A DNA stretch of 37,406 bases from Haloimpatiens lingqiaonensis (GTDB lineage: Bacteria; Bacillota; Clostridia; Clostridiales; Clostridiaceae): NCBI RefSeq assembly GCF_901447495.1, contig NZ_CABDWS010000028.1, positions 1 to 37,406 on the forward strand, in the 5' to 3' direction. The stretch's first letter is position 1. The number at the start of each line of letters is the position of its first letter. A model generated the notes under the pieces. The model saw only the letters and a list, made by a program, of their open reading frames with translations, was not told the DNA's origin and did no database searches. The position numbers were made by a program, and so were the translations under genes. Shown one piece after another: positions 15,989 through 24,038 of this stretch.

Positions 15989-17329
15989 CTATCCAACTAG
16001 TATTTTATCCTCAGGATATTTAATTGAACTTTTCTTTTTATTTTTAGCTAATGCCAATGCTATAGTCAAAGGTCCTACCCTTCCTGCATACATGGTCAAA
16101 GCTAAAACTATTTTTCCTATTACTGTAAGTTTAGGCGTAAGTCCTAAAGTAAGTCCTACTGTAGCAAAAGCTGATGTAGCTTCATATAATAAGTACTCAA
16201 AAGGAAATCCTACTTCTGTTATTGACAATATCATAGTTACTGTTATTACTAAACCTAAACTTATTACAACAATGGCAAATGCTCTATAAACTATTTCCTT
16301 ATTTATTCTCTTCTTAAATATTTCCGTTTCTTCTTTTCCTTTTATAACAGAAACAACTGTCATAAGAAGCAATCCTGCTGTAGAAGTCTTAATACCACCT
16401 GCTGTAGACCCTGGAGAACCTCCTACAAACATCAATAGTATGGTTAAAAATATACCTGCTGTACTCATGGCAGAAGTAGATATAGAGTTAAACCCTGCTG
16501 TTCTAGGTGTTACCGCTGCAAAAAATGAAGATAAAATCTTTTCAAAAATGGATTTTCCTCTTAATGTTCCTGGATTATTGCTTTCAAATAGAAACATCAA
16601 TATGGTACCTACAACCACTAAAATTGCAGTAGCAGTAATTACAACCTTAGAATGTAATGACATTTTTCTTCTACGCTTATAATTATATAATTCTGCCCAA
16701 ACAAAAAAACCTAATCCACCTATCATTATAAGAAATGCTATAGTGATTATTACCACTGGATTATTAGCATAAGGTATTAAGCTATCTCCTGTTAAATCAA
16801 ATCCTGCATTACAAAAGGCAGATATGGAGTGGAATATACTAAAATATATACCCTTTCCTAAGCCATATTCTGGTATGAATTGCGTAGACAAGAGCAAAGC
16901 TCCCATGGACTGAATAAAAAAAGTAAAGAAAAGTACATACCTAGCTAATTTTACAATTCCCTGCAATGAGAAAGAATTCATAGCTTCTTGCATTACTAAC
17001 CTTTCCTTTAAAGTAATTCTTTTACCCAGTATCAATGCTATCATTGTTGCAAAGGACATAAAACCAAGTCCACCAATTTCAATAAGTACCATTATTACAG
17101 TTTTACCAAAATAGCTCCAGTGTACACTTGTATTTAAAGTAACAAGTCCTGTTACACATACTGCTGAGGTAGATGTAAATATACAATCTATAAATGGTGT
17201 TCTAACTCCAGTTCTAGATGCAATGGGTAAATTTAAAAGAATAGCTCCTGTAAATATAACTATTGCAAAGCCTATAGCTAATATTTGTACGGGAGTAAAC
17301 TTAGGTTTATGTTTTAATATTTCGGACAT
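15989..17329 (-). CDS. ktrB: Potassium transporter subunit KtrB (TrkH family)
   Basis: A 446-residue membrane protein with four membrane-pore-membrane repeats. The four selectivity-filter segments are recognisable: VCVTGL (57-62), NAGFD (174-178), TAGFN (277-281) and TVGLT (390-394). Between repeats lies the gate-loop sequence GGSPGSTAGGIKT (303-315), and near the end is the AGRVGP stretch (415-420). It imports K+, often coupled to Na+, under control of KtrA encoded immediately downstream. The start ATG at 17329 has GGGGTGAT ahead, and a near-consensus sigma-A promoter lies 54 bases upstream. Confidence 0.95.
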   Translation of the reverse strand: MSEILKHKPKFTPVQILAIGFAIVIFTGAILLNLPIASRTGVRTPFIDCIFTSTSAVCVTGLVTLNTSVHWSYFGKTVIMVLIEIGGLGFMSFATMIALILGKRITLKERLVMQEAMNSFSLQGIVKLARYVLFFTFFIQSMGALLLSTQFIPEYGLGKGIYFSIFHSISAFCNAGFDLTGDSLIPYANNPVVIITIAFLIMIGGLGFFVWAELYNYKRRRKMSLHSKVVITATAILVVVGTILMFLFESNNPGTLRGKSIFEKILSSFFAAVTPRTAGFNSISTSAMSTAGIFLTILLMFVGGSPGSTAGGIKTSTAGLLLMTVVSVIKGKEETEIFKKRINKEIVYRAFAIVVISLGLVITVTMILSITEVGFPFEYLLYEATSAFATVGLTLGLTPKLTVIGKIVLALTMYAGRVGPLTIALALAKNKKKSSIKYPEDKILVG

Positions 17330-17382
17330 TGTATCACCCCATTTTATGCCTATAAATTACTTTAAGCGATAATTATTCTATC

Positions 17383-17410
17383 ATTATATCACTTAAAATT
17401 TATTTGTCAA
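17383..17410 (-). promoter_or_regulatory. Sigma-A promoter of ktrBA
   Basis: TTGACA (17405-17410), a 16-base spacer and TATAAT (17383-17388), giving a leader of about 45 bases to ktrB. Confidence 0.8.
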
Positions 17411-17445
17411 AAGATATGAAATCCTTCTTTAGGCTTAAATAAAAA

Positions 17446-17468
17446 AAATGCGACACTATGCCGCATTT
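17446..17468 (-). terminator. Terminator of the infC-rpmI-rplT operon
   Basis: On the minus strand AAATGCGGCA and TGTCGCATTT pair and are followed by a T-run, starting five bases past the rplT stop codon. Confidence 0.9.
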
Positions 17469-17473
17469 TTATA

Positions 17474-17827
17474 TTATAAACTTTGTTTTGCTAATTCTAC
17501 TAATTCAGAGAATGCTTTTGGATCATTTATAGCTATTTCAGAAAGCATTTTTCTGTTCATATCTATTCCTGCAAGTTTTATTCCATTCATAAATCTTGAG
17601 TAAGAAAGACCATTCATTCTAGTAGCTGCATTTATTCTTGCTATCCATAATTTTCTGTAATCTCTCTTCTTTAATTTTCTTCCTATATATGCTTCTCTTA
17701 ATGCTCTTATAACTGATTGATTAGCAACTTTAAATAATTTGCTTCTTGAACCGTAGTATCCTTTTGCAAGTTTTAATACTTTTTTATGTTTTTTACGAGC
17801 ATTTACCGCTCTTTTAACTCTTGCCAT
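17474..17827 (-). CDS. rplT: 50S ribosomal protein L20
   Basis: A 117-residue L20 of normal length, very basic, beginning [19 protein letters not shown] with the long N-terminal extension that penetrates 23S rRNA, and the conserved [14 protein letters not shown] and NRKMLSEIA segments. It is needed for early 50S assembly. In Gram-positives it also represses its own operon by binding the infC leader. The ribosome site is AGGAGG. It is the last gene of infC-rpmI-rplT and ends at a strong terminator. Confidence 0.98.
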   Translation of the reverse strand: MARVKRAVNARKKHKKVLKLAKGYYGSRSKLFKVANQSVIRALREAYIGRKLKKRDYRKLWIARINAATRMNGLSYSRFMNGIKLAGIDMNRKMLSEIAINDPKAFSELVELAKQSL

Positions 17828-17859
17828 CTTAAAAACCTCCTTCTGCTTTAAGCTCTAAA

Positions 17860-18057
17860 CTATAGATATGGTAATAACTTCTTCATTACTTTTTCTTGTG
17901 ATTCAGATACGTATGAAGTTTGTCTTAAATTTCTCTTTGTTTTAGAGCTTTTTTTAGTTAATATGTGGCTTTTAAAAGCCTTAGCTCTCTTTAATTTTCC
18001 TGTTCCTGTCACTTTAAATCTTTTAGCTGCGCCTCTATGAGTTTTCATTTTTGGCAT
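17860..18057 (-). CDS. rpmI: 50S ribosomal protein L35
   Basis: A 65-residue L35 of standard size, starting [20 protein letters not shown] and ending [10 protein letters not shown]. It is a small basic protein of the large subunit. It lies between infC (19 bases upstream) and rplT (32 bases downstream) in the conserved order. The ribosome site GAGGAGG precedes ATG. Confidence 0.98.
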   Translation of the reverse strand: MPKMKTHRGAAKRFKVTGTGKLKRAKAFKSHILTKKSSKTKRNLRQTSYVSESQEKVMKKLLPYL

Positions 18058-18076
18058 ACTAAATTCCTCCTCTCAA

Positions 18077-18595
18077 TTATGCTCTTTTTGGAGCTAAAAC
18101 CATTATCATATTTCTTCCTTCTAATTTAGCTTCCTTTTCTTTTATGCAAACATCTTCTAACAATTGATAGAAACTGTCTACTATTTTACGTCCTATATGT
18201 GAATAGTCTGCTTCTCTTCCTCTGAATCTAATAGTTACTTTAACCTTATTTCCAGCTTCCAAGAACTTCCTTGCATTCTTTGCTTTTACTTCCAAATCAT
18301 GCTCTTCAATGGTAGGACTTAATCTTACTTCTTTAATGTTTATAATATTTTGTTTTTTCTTAGCTTCCTTTTCCTTTTTGGACTGTTCGTAAATAAATTT
18401 GCCATAATCCATTATTCTACATACTGGTGGATTAGCATTTGGCGCAATCATAACTAAATCCAATTCCTTTTCTTCTGCTATGGCTAAAGCCTCTCTAGAT
18501 GAGATTATTCCTAATTGTGAACCATCATCACCTATGACCCTTATTTCCTTTGCTCTTATGTCTTCATTTACTAAATGGCTTTTATCTTTAATAAT
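18077..18595 (-). CDS. infC: Translation initiation factor IF-3, probable AUU start
   Basis: IF-3 of about 172 residues. The N-domain ([18 protein letters not shown]), linker ([12 protein letters not shown]) and C-domain ([19 protein letters not shown]... [20 protein letters not shown]) are complete. It binds 30S, rejects non-canonical start codons and prevents subunit joining. No ATG exists before the conserved start. The sequence is AGGAGGTGAAT, then ATT three times. A GTG overlaps the ribosome site and is unusable. IF-3 genes often start at AUU, AUC or AUA, which lets IF-3 limit its own synthesis. I place the start at the second ATT (18595), eight bases after GGAGG. The first (18598) or third (18592) is possible. 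Confidence 0.93.
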   Translation of the reverse strand: MIKDKSHLVNEDIRAKEIRVIGDDGSQLGIISSREALAIAEEKELDLVMIAPNANPPVCRIMDYGKFIYEQSKKEKEAKKKQNIINIKEVRLSPTIEEHDLEVKAKNARKFLEAGNKVKVTIRFRGREADYSHIGRKIVDSFYQLLEDVCIKEKEAKLEGRNMIMVLAPKRA

Positions 18596-18624
18596 AATAT
18601 TCACCTCCTGGTGTTATTAAACAT

Positions 18625-18733
18625 ATAATAAAAGGACGGCATTTGCCGTCCTCTATATATCACATAAATATACTTATCATTTACCTTACTAGCTGTGCTG
18701 TAAGGTGAGAAACGGCTGTTTCTACTTTAAATT
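18625..18733 (-). promoter_or_regulatory. infC operon leader with attenuator (L20-type leader candidate)
   Basis: On the minus strand the leader holds hairpins AGAAAC/GTTTCT (18708-18723) and CCTTAC/GTAAGG (18684-18705). A strong terminator, GGACGGC/GCCGTCC (18634-18651), follows with TTTTATTAT, all before the infC ribosome site. A terminator ahead of infC fits the known L20 autoregulatory leader of low-GC Gram-positives. I see the hairpins and position but have not matched an Rfam model. Confidence 0.7.
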
Positions 18734-18759
18734 AAAATCTCTATTAAGTTAACAATGTT

Positions 18760-18788
18760 ATTCTACTACATTAATACTTCTGTGTCAA
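18760..18788 (-). promoter_or_regulatory. Sigma-A promoter of infC-rpmI-rplT
   Basis: TTGACA (18783-18788), a 17-base spacer and TAGAAT (18760-18765). Transcripts would start near 18753 and include the attenuator. Confidence 0.85.
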
Positions 18789-18824
18789 CACTAAATTATA
18801 AACTTTAATTCGTAATTTAACTTA

Positions 18825-18913
18825 TTCAACTTTCAGTTATAAAATAAAAATATAAAATTTAAAAACCCTCATTAATCTAATGTAGAGCTTGAACTTTATG
18901 TGCGAAAGTTGAA
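18825..18913. mobile_element. MITE-like element, short copy (89 bp)
   Basis: Left end TTCAACTTTC-AGTTATAAAAT and right end TGCGAAAGTTGAA are inverted repeats. The right part TGTAGAGCTTGAACTTTATG resembles TGTAGAACTTAAAATTTATA of the copy at 22331-22493. The interior is reduced to a few tens of bases. It sits between the infC promoter and the 3' end of thrS. Confidence 0.65.
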
Positions 18914-18961
18914 TACCTTACTATTATTGTTAATGTACAATTTTATATTGGTAACTTTATA

Positions 18962-20875
18962 TTATAAACTGTTTACTTTATTATTTATTTCTTCTTTTAT
19001 CTTACCTATAAATTCATCTATAGTGCTAGTTCCTAAATCTCCCTCTTTTCTACTTCTAATTGCTATTTTGTTCTCTGTCATTTCCTTATCACCAATCACA
19101 AGCATATAAGGAATTTTTTGAAGCTGAGCTTCTCTTATCTTATATCCTATCTTTTCATTTCTAAAATCAATTTCTACTCTTATGCCCTCTTCCTTTAACT
19201 TAGCTTCTAGCTCTTTACAGTATTCTAAGCTTCTATCAGTTATATTCATAACCTTAACTTGAACTGGTGCTAACCATGTTGGGAATGCTCCTGCAAAATG
19301 TTCTATAAGTATGCCTATGAATCTTTCAATACTTCCAAACACAACTCTGTGAACTGTTACTGGTCTGTGTTTTTCTCCATCTGCTCCTACATATGAAAGA
19401 TCAAATCTCTCTGGTAATTGGAAATCTAGCTGAATTGTTCCGCATTGCCAAGTTCTTCCTATGCAATCTCTCAAATGGAAATCTATCTTTGGACCATAGA
19501 AAGCTCCATCACCTTCATTAACTTTATACTCAAGTCCTGCTTTTTCAAGAGCAGCTCTCAATCCATTAGTTGCAGCTTCCCAATCCTCATCACTACCCAT
19601 AGAATTTTCTGGTCTTGTTGAAAGTTCTACAAAATATTGGAATCCAAACATTTTATAGAATTCATCTATTAAATTAACTACTCCAAGTACTTCATCTGTT
19701 ATTTGATCCTTAGTCATAAATATATGGGCATCGTCCTGAGTAAAGCATCTAACTCTCATAAGTCCATGTAATGCACCCGAAAGCTCATGTCTGTGAACAA
19801 GTCCTAATTCACCTAATCTTAAAGGTAAATCTCTATAAGAATGCATTCCATCCTTGTAAACTAGCATAGCTCCTGGACAATTCATTGGTTTTACTGCATA
19901 ATCTTCCTCATCAATTTTTGTAAAATACATATTTTCTTTGTAATGATCCCAGTGTCCTGATTGATGCCATAAAGCTTCATTTAATATAATTGGAGTTTTA
20001 ATTTCATCATATCCTGCTTTTCTATGCACTTCTCTCCAATAATCTTCAAGTATATTTCTAAGAATCATTCCCTTTGGATAAAAGAATGGGAATCCTGGAC
20101 CCTCATCATGTATTGCAAATAATCCAAGCTCCTTACCTAGTTTTCTATGATCTCTCTTTTTAGCTTCCTCTAGCATATTAATATATTCATCAAGCTCGCT
20201 TTGTTTTGTAAAGGCTGTTCCATAAATTCTTTGAAGCATTTGCTTATTTTCATCACCTCTCCAATAAGCTCCTGCTAAAGATAATAATTTTATAGCTTTT
20301 ACTTTCTTTGTAGACGGTACATGGGGCCCTGCACATAAATCCACAAACTCACCTTGTCTATAGAAAGAAATTACTGCATCCTCTGGTAAATCCTCTATAA
20401 GTTCTACCTTGTAATCTTCGCCTTTTTCCTTCACGTATTTTATTGCTTCTTCTCTTGGAAGTTCAAATCTCTCTAACTTTAAATCTTCCTTAACTATCTT
20501 TTTCATTTCTTTTTCTATATTTTCCATTATTTCTGGTGTAAAAGAAAAATCCGCTTCAAAATCATAATAAAATCCTGTATCTATAGCTGGTCCTATAGCT
20601 AATTTTACTTCTGGATATAATCTTTTTACTGCTTGAGCTAAAATATGTGATGCAGTATGTCTTAAAGCCCATCTTCCATCTTCATCTTCAAAAGTTGCTA
20701 TTTCTAAAGTACAATCTTCATTTATCTCAGTCATAAGTTCAGCTTTTTCTCCATTTACTTTAGCAGCTAATGCTTTTTTGTAAAGAGCTGGACTTATTTT
20801 CATAGCAATATCACTAACTTTGGTTCCTTTTGCTACCTCTATAACTTTTCCATCCTTTAATGTTACTTTAACCAT
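18962..20875 (-). CDS. thrS: Threonyl-tRNA synthetase
   Basis: A 637-residue class II synthetase of normal length. An N-terminal TGS domain covers about 1-60. The editing domain follows, with HTASH (73-77) and later CAGPHVP, whose histidines and cysteine handle mis-charged Ser. The catalytic core has KPMNCPGAM (zinc cysteine), the motif 2 region GLVHRHELSGALHGLMRVR, and motif 3 near HRVVFGSIERFIGI. The C-terminal anticodon-binding domain starts about 540. The ATG at 20875 follows AAAGGAGG. Upstream lies a T-box leader with an ACC (Thr) specifier and a consensus promoter. Confidence 0.98.
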   Translation of the reverse strand: MVKVTLKDGKVIEVAKGTKVSDIAMKISPALYKKALAAKVNGEKAELMTEINEDCTLEIATFEDEDGRWALRHTASHILAQAVKRLYPEVKLAIGPAIDTGFYYDFEADFSFTPEIMENIEKEMKKIVKEDLKLERFELPREEAIKYVKEKGEDYKVELIEDLPEDAVISFYRQGEFVDLCAGPHVPSTKKVKAIKLLSLAGAYWRGDENKQMLQRIYGTAFTKQSELDEYINMLEEAKKRDHRKLGKELGLFAIHDEGPGFPFFYPKGMILRNILEDYWREVHRKAGYDEIKTPIILNEALWHQSGHWDHYKENMYFTKIDEEDYAVKPMNCPGAMLVYKDGMHSYRDLPLRLGELGLVHRHELSGALHGLMRVRCFTQDDAHIFMTKDQITDEVLGVVNLIDEFYKMFGFQYFVELSTRPENSMGSDEDWEAATNGLRAALEKAGLEYKVNEGDGAFYGPKIDFHLRDCIGRTWQCGTIQLDFQLPERFDLSYVGADGEKHRPVTVHRVVFGSIERFIGILIEHFAGAFPTWLAPVQVKVMNITDRSLEYCKELEAKLKEEGIRVEIDFRNEKIGYKIREAQLQKIPYMLVIGDKEMTENKIAIRSRKEGDLGTSTIDEFIGKIKEEINNKVNSL

Positions 20876-20984
20876 TTTAAATCCTCCTTTTTCTTTATTT
20901 ATTCCATGACCATGCTACCTCTCCATGTATTTGGAGAATAATCATAGTTAAGCCTCTGGATAATAATCAAAAATGTTTTAGCAA

Positions 20985-21240
20985 AAAATAATTAAACTCA
21001 TCCCATATATGGGACGAGTATATCGCGGTTCCACCCAAATTGATAATAAAATAAACTTCAATTATCCACTTGAAGCCTTTAACGCTGGCAACGGCAATGC
21101 CTACTAACTTCAGCACGCTACTCAAAGGTGGTTTTCAACAATTCTTATTCAAAGGATCTTTCAGCCTATGAATCCTTCTCTCTGAGAACAGTATACTGTT
21201 TACTCTTCCTTTTCACAGTATTTTAATTAAAATATCTAAA
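20985..21240 (-). promoter_or_regulatory. Thr T-box riboswitch upstream of thrS
   Basis: On the minus strand the T-box sequence GGGTGGAACCGCG is at about 21025-21037. A terminator stem CTCGTCCCAT/ATGGGATGAG (20997-21018) is followed by TTTAATTATTTTTT. In the specifier region GAAA is followed by ACC (21130-21132) and AC. ACC is a Thr codon. The AG-bulge stretch AGAGAG lies further 5', as expected in Stem I. Confidence 0.95.
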
Positions 21241-21249
21241 ATTTATTAA

Positions 21250-21278
21250 AGTATATTACTTTTAATTTAAAATGTCAA
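21250..21278 (-). promoter_or_regulatory. Sigma-A promoter of the thrS T-box transcript
   Basis: TTGACA (21273-21278), a 17-base spacer and TATACT (21250-21255). It lies about 80 bases past the ytxC stop codon. Confidence 0.85.
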
Positions 21279-21359
21279 TAGATACTAATTATTTTTTCTG
21301 ATTATTTCCGATTATTTCTGCTCCATTTTTATAATTATCCTGAATTATTCTAATTGCTA

Positions 21360-22268
21360 CTAATTATTTTTCACATTTTTACTTAATAATTTTCTGCACT
21401 GTTCACACCCATCGCATAAGGTAACCCTGCTTTCAAATACATTTTCTATGGTATTTATAAACTCTTTATTTTTACAATTATTCGCTCCATGTATAATAAT
21501 TTTTTTAGGTGAACTTGTTACAAGCCCACTAATTATCACATCCTCCATATCAACAGCTTCAGCAATATCCTCCGCAAAACTTTCTTTTTTAAATTTGTTC
21601 ATAATATTATTTTCTTTCTCATCTTTTATGATATAGTCACCTTTATTATCTATGAATATATGTAACTTATTTATTTTATTGTCCTGCATTCCTACAAAAT
21701 ATTTAAGAAGTTTTATAAACTCATCATATTCCTTCTCTACCATAATACTTTCAATTATTTTATCAATTATTAAGCATACTTTTTTCTTAATTTCACGTAT
21801 TCTAAAGCGTAAATATCCATGTATATTTATTAAATTATTTTCCTTTATAACATTTAAGATATCTTCCTTTATTTCATTCATTCTGTTAGAAAAATAAACA
21901 GATTTTTCATCATTAATCCCTTGAAAATTAGTAAGTATATTAAACAAACTTATCTTCACTTCTTCTATTTCTTCCTTTCCTAGAAAGAAATAATCCTCAT
22001 TAAGTATATAATCTACTTCCATATAATAAAACTCCAATATTATATGATTATAAATTATTTCCATTAAATTGTAATAGATAATATCCATGGTTTTCTTAGG
22101 TAAATCACTATTATCCGAAGAAAATATTTTCAGTACATTAAATTCCTCCTCTTTCTCTTTATATATTCCTATATGTATATCTTTATTTCTTAGTCTTTCT
22201 TCAATTTCATTAATATCATATATAAGTTCTTCCTTTTCTCCTTTAAAAACTATTGTAAGTAGCAACAT
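21360..22268 (-). CDS. ytxC: YtxC-like sporulation-associated protein
   Basis: A 302-residue protein assigned to the YtxC family (putative sporulation protein) by overall character, by the YLRFRIREIKKKVCLIIDKII segment, and by its place next to thrS, as in Bacillus subtilis. It is rich in I, E and K, with alternating helix-like stretches and no clear signal peptide. Near the C-terminus it has CDGCEQC (C285, C288, C291), a possible metal-binding cluster. No biochemical function is known. I chose ATG at 22268, after GTGGGTGA; a GTG three codons upstream overlaps that site. The family call is from memory, not a search. Confidence 0.75.
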   Translation of the reverse strand: MLLLTIVFKGEKEELIYDINEIEERLRNKDIHIGIYKEKEEEFNVLKIFSSDNSDLPKKTMDIIYYNLMEIIYNHIILEFYYMEVDYILNEDYFFLGKEEIEEVKISLFNILTNFQGINDEKSVYFSNRMNEIKEDILNVIKENNLINIHGYLRFRIREIKKKVCLIIDKIIESIMVEKEYDEFIKLLKYFVGMQDNKINKLHIFIDNKGDYIIKDEKENNIMNKFKKESFAEDIAEAVDMEDVIISGLVTSSPKKIIIHGANNCKNKEFINTIENVFESRVTLCDGCEQCRKLLSKNVKNN

Positions 22269-22330
22269 TGGAATCACCCACTTTCATTTATAGTGAGAAT
22301 ATTTTTGTTTAAATTCAATTAGTAGCTTAA

Positions 22331-22493
22331 TTCAACTTTCGCAGTTATAAAATAAAAATATAAACAGAGCTCTTAGCTTCAGATGGAGTTTTTACTCCAA
22401 CTGAAGGTTAGAGATCGTTATCCAGAGACATAGCTGCCTTTTACTTCTTACCTTGTATAGTGTAGAACTTAAAATTTATATGCGAAAGTTGAA
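22331..22493. mobile_element. MITE-like element with palindromic cargo (163 bp)
   Basis: Perfect 13-bp terminal inverted repeats TTCAACTTTCGCA and TGCGAAAGTTGAA, no coding capacity. The interior holds module P in reverse orientation (22365-22438) and a short TTACTTCTTACC remnant. Copies with the same ends but other interiors lie at 18825-18913 and 35351-35507, and a left end alone at 26835-26875. Confidence 0.75.
22365..22438 (-). repeat. Palindromic module P, copy 2, inside the MITE-like element
   Basis: On the minus strand this begins GGCAGCTATGTCTCTGGATA and ends AAGCTAAGAGCTCTG. It aligns with 427-500 base for base, with about nine differences. It keeps hairpin 2 but only the 3' arm of hairpin 1. 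Confidence 0.75.
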
Positions 22494-22520
22494 TAATTTA
22501 TATTATCACTTTATTTTTTA

Positions 22521-22548
22521 TTTACAAATTTAAGTCTTGTGATAATAT
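22521..22548 (+). promoter_or_regulatory. Sigma-A promoter of the GME-like gene
   Basis: TTTACA (22521-22526), a 16-base spacer and TAATAT (22543-22548), about 60 bases before the start codon. Confidence 0.7.
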
Positions 22549-22606
22549 AAGTTATAAGTTTATATTTTACAAAATAAATTCATTTATGTATGAAAAGGTG
22601 ATTTTT

Positions 22607-23317
22607 ATGAAAAAATTTATTGTTGTAGATTTTAGAATAGATAAAGAAGAAAAGGATAATTTACAAAAGTTAGGCTATGAAGTATTATGTTGTCCCCCTA
22701 GCCAAGTATTATATAGCGCAGTATGTGGTCACCCTGATATGCTTTTGCACTTTTTAAATAATAACACTATAGTAGTACACAAAAACACTCCTAGAAATTT
22801 TATAGACACACTAGAAAAAATGAATCTGGAAGTTATTCTATCAAAAAATCCTTTAGAGAAAAGTTATCCTTACGATATTGGCTTAAATGCAGTGAATGTA
22901 GGCGATATATTTATTCACTACACAAAGTATACAGATCCATCTATACTTAATAATATAGAAGGCAAAAAAATTTTAAATGTAAAACAAGGATACACTAAAT
23001 GTTCCACTGCAATTATAAATTCTAATGCCTTTATAACTTCTGACCCTTCCATTAAAAATGTATTGGAAAAAGAAAATAAAGATGTATTATTCCTCCCACC
23101 AGGTGATATATCTCTACCCGGTTTAGACTATGGATTTATTGGTGGAACTTGCGGTTTTTTAGAAGAAGGCTTTTTAGCCTTTTACGGTGATTTAAATTAC
23201 TATAAATACGGAAGGGAAGTTATGAGTTTTTTAGAAAAATATCAGGTTAAACCTGTTTTTCTTAGGAAAGGTCCTCTTGTAGATAGAGGAAGCTTATTCA
23301 GTGGGCTAGTGGGCTAG
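22607..23317 (+). CDS. DUF6873/GME-fold-like protein of unknown function
   Basis: A 236-residue cytosolic protein, the only plus-strand gene in the window. It resembles the clostridial proteins annotated as DUF6873 family GME fold; the fold is shared with arginine deiminase and amidinotransferases. Segments GYEVLCCPPSQVLYSAVCGHPDMLLH, VKQGYTKCSTAII and GFIGGTCGFL (quoted here only to mark conserved His and Cys positions) could form an active site, but no reaction is known. The ATG at 22607 follows AAGGTGA; an earlier ATG seven codons upstream lacks a ribosome site. The last residues (SGLVG) and the TAG stop are encoded by a GTGGGCTA octamer array, so the original C-terminus may have been replaced. 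Confidence 0.7.
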   Translation: MKKFIVVDFRIDKEEKDNLQKLGYEVLCCPPSQVLYSAVCGHPDMLLHFLNNNTIVVHKNTPRNFIDTLEKMNLEVILSKNPLEKSYPYDIGLNAVNVGDIFIHYTKYTDPSILNNIEGKKILNVKQGYTKCSTAIINSNAFITSDPSIKNVLEKENKDVLFLPPGDISLPGLDYGFIGGTCGFLEEGFLAFYGDLNYYKYGREVMSFLEKYQVKPVFLRKGPLVDRGSLFSGLVG

Positions 23318-23330
23318 TGGGCTAGTGGCG
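23299..23330 (+). repeat. TAGTGGGC octamer array forming the 3' end of the GME-like gene
   Basis: GTGGGCTA is repeated three times and then GTGGCGG. The array encodes the final five residues of the upstream gene and supplies its TAG stop. The gene strand reads TAGTGGGC, the same orientation as at mutS2 and the U32 gene. Confidence 0.85.
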
Positions 23331-23390
23331 GAAAAGCTACGTTTTTCCGGCCACTAAATTCTAATTAAAGCGGAGATTTATCGTATAATA

Positions 23391-23423
23391 AATTCCAGTA
23401 AAAATTTTGTTTTTACTGGAATT
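23391..23423 (+). terminator. Terminator of the GME-like gene
   Basis: AATTCCAGTAAAAA and TTTTTACTGGAATT pair and are followed by ATTTTTTTC. It is about 75 bases past the stop codon. Confidence 0.9.
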
Positions 23424-23436
23424 ATTTTTTTCACTT

Positions 23437-23512
23437 AATTAAAGGGCTGGTAAGCCCGCAGACCGTTAGGTCGCAAAAATAGCTAGACTTTCTTCTATCC
23501 CTCGAAATCTTA
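23437..23512 (+). repeat. GGGCTG module (G), copy 2
   Basis: TTAAAGGGCTGGTAAGCCCG to AGCTAGACTTTC, matching 754-807. Followed at 23541-23560 by the GCGCTAAACTTCT tail also found at 937-952. The 23318-23705 interval is otherwise gene-free and made of such modules. Confidence 0.6.
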
Positions 23513-23570
23513 ATAAATCAACGGACCCACACCTAAAAAATCTTTAAGCGCTAAACTTCTATAATTAAAG

Positions 23571-23602
23571 ATTTTCCGTAGCATAGCGTAGGAAAATCCT
23601 CC
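23571..23602 (+). repeat. F module, copy 3, before an octamer array
   Basis: TTAAAGATTTTCC, a short spacer and GGAAAATCCTCC, leading into CTAGCACA octamers. Confidence 0.65.
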
Positions 23603-23605
23603 ATC

Positions 23606-23672
23606 TCTAGCACACTAGCACACTGACACACTAGCCCACTAATATCTAGCCCTCTGACACACTAGCCCACTA
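23606..23672 (-). repeat. TAGTGTGC octamer array
   Basis: On the plus strand CTAGCACA, CTAGCACA, CTGACACA, CTAGCCCA and a second shorter run after AATAT. It is nearly the same run as 3367-3404. It does not touch a protein gene but abuts the tRNA terminator. Confidence 0.8.
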
Positions 23673-23706
23673 AAAAAAGAACTATGCTACGCATAGTTCT
23701 TTTTTT
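23672..23706 (-). terminator. Terminator of the tRNA operon
   Basis: On the minus strand AAAGAACTATGC and GCATAGTTCTTT pair with a 3-base loop and a T-run, directly after the CCA of tRNA-Cys. Confidence 0.92.
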
Positions 23707-23780
23707 GGAGGCGCCACCCGGATTTGAACCGGGGAATGAAGATTTTGCAGACCTTTGCCTTACCACTTGGCCATAGCGCC
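23706..23780 (-). tRNA. tRNA-Cys (GCA)
   Basis: A cloverleaf with acceptor stem GGCGCTA/TGGCGCC, anticodon GCA in the loop CTGCAAA, T-arm GGTTCAAATCC and encoded CCA. It is the last gene of the five-tRNA cluster. Confidence 0.96.
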
Positions 23781-23789
23781 ATATCAAAT

Positions 23790-23865
23790 TGGAGCGGAAA
23801 ACGGGACTCGAACCCGCGACATCCACCTTGGCAAGGTGGCGCTCTACCAGCTGAGCCATTTCCGC
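23790..23865 (-). tRNA. tRNA-Gly (GCC)
   Basis: Starts GCGGAAATGGCTCAGC. The anticodon loop TTGCCAA has GCC, the T-arm is GGGTTCGAGTCCC and the CCA is encoded. Confidence 0.97.
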
Positions 23866-23872
23866 ATGGTAC

Positions 23873-23948
<76 letters not shown>

Positions 23949-23953
23949 TAATA

Positions 23954-24030
23954 TGGCGACCCAGAAGGGACTCGAACCCTCGACCTCCGGCGTGACAGGC
24001 CGGCACTCTAACCAACTGAGCCACTGGGCC
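23954..24030 (-). tRNA. tRNA-Asp (GTC)
   Basis: Starts GGCCCAGTGGCTCAG. The anticodon loop CTGTCAC has GTC, the T-arm is GGGTTCGAGTCCC and the CCA is encoded. Confidence 0.97.
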
Positions 24031-24038
24031 ATATTATG

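Noticed and set aside
22365-22438. Compensatory base changes proving a conserved RNA stem in module P
   Set aside because: Compared with 427-500, the changes in copy 2 mostly break pairs of the 13-bp stem. They point to decay, not selection for structure.
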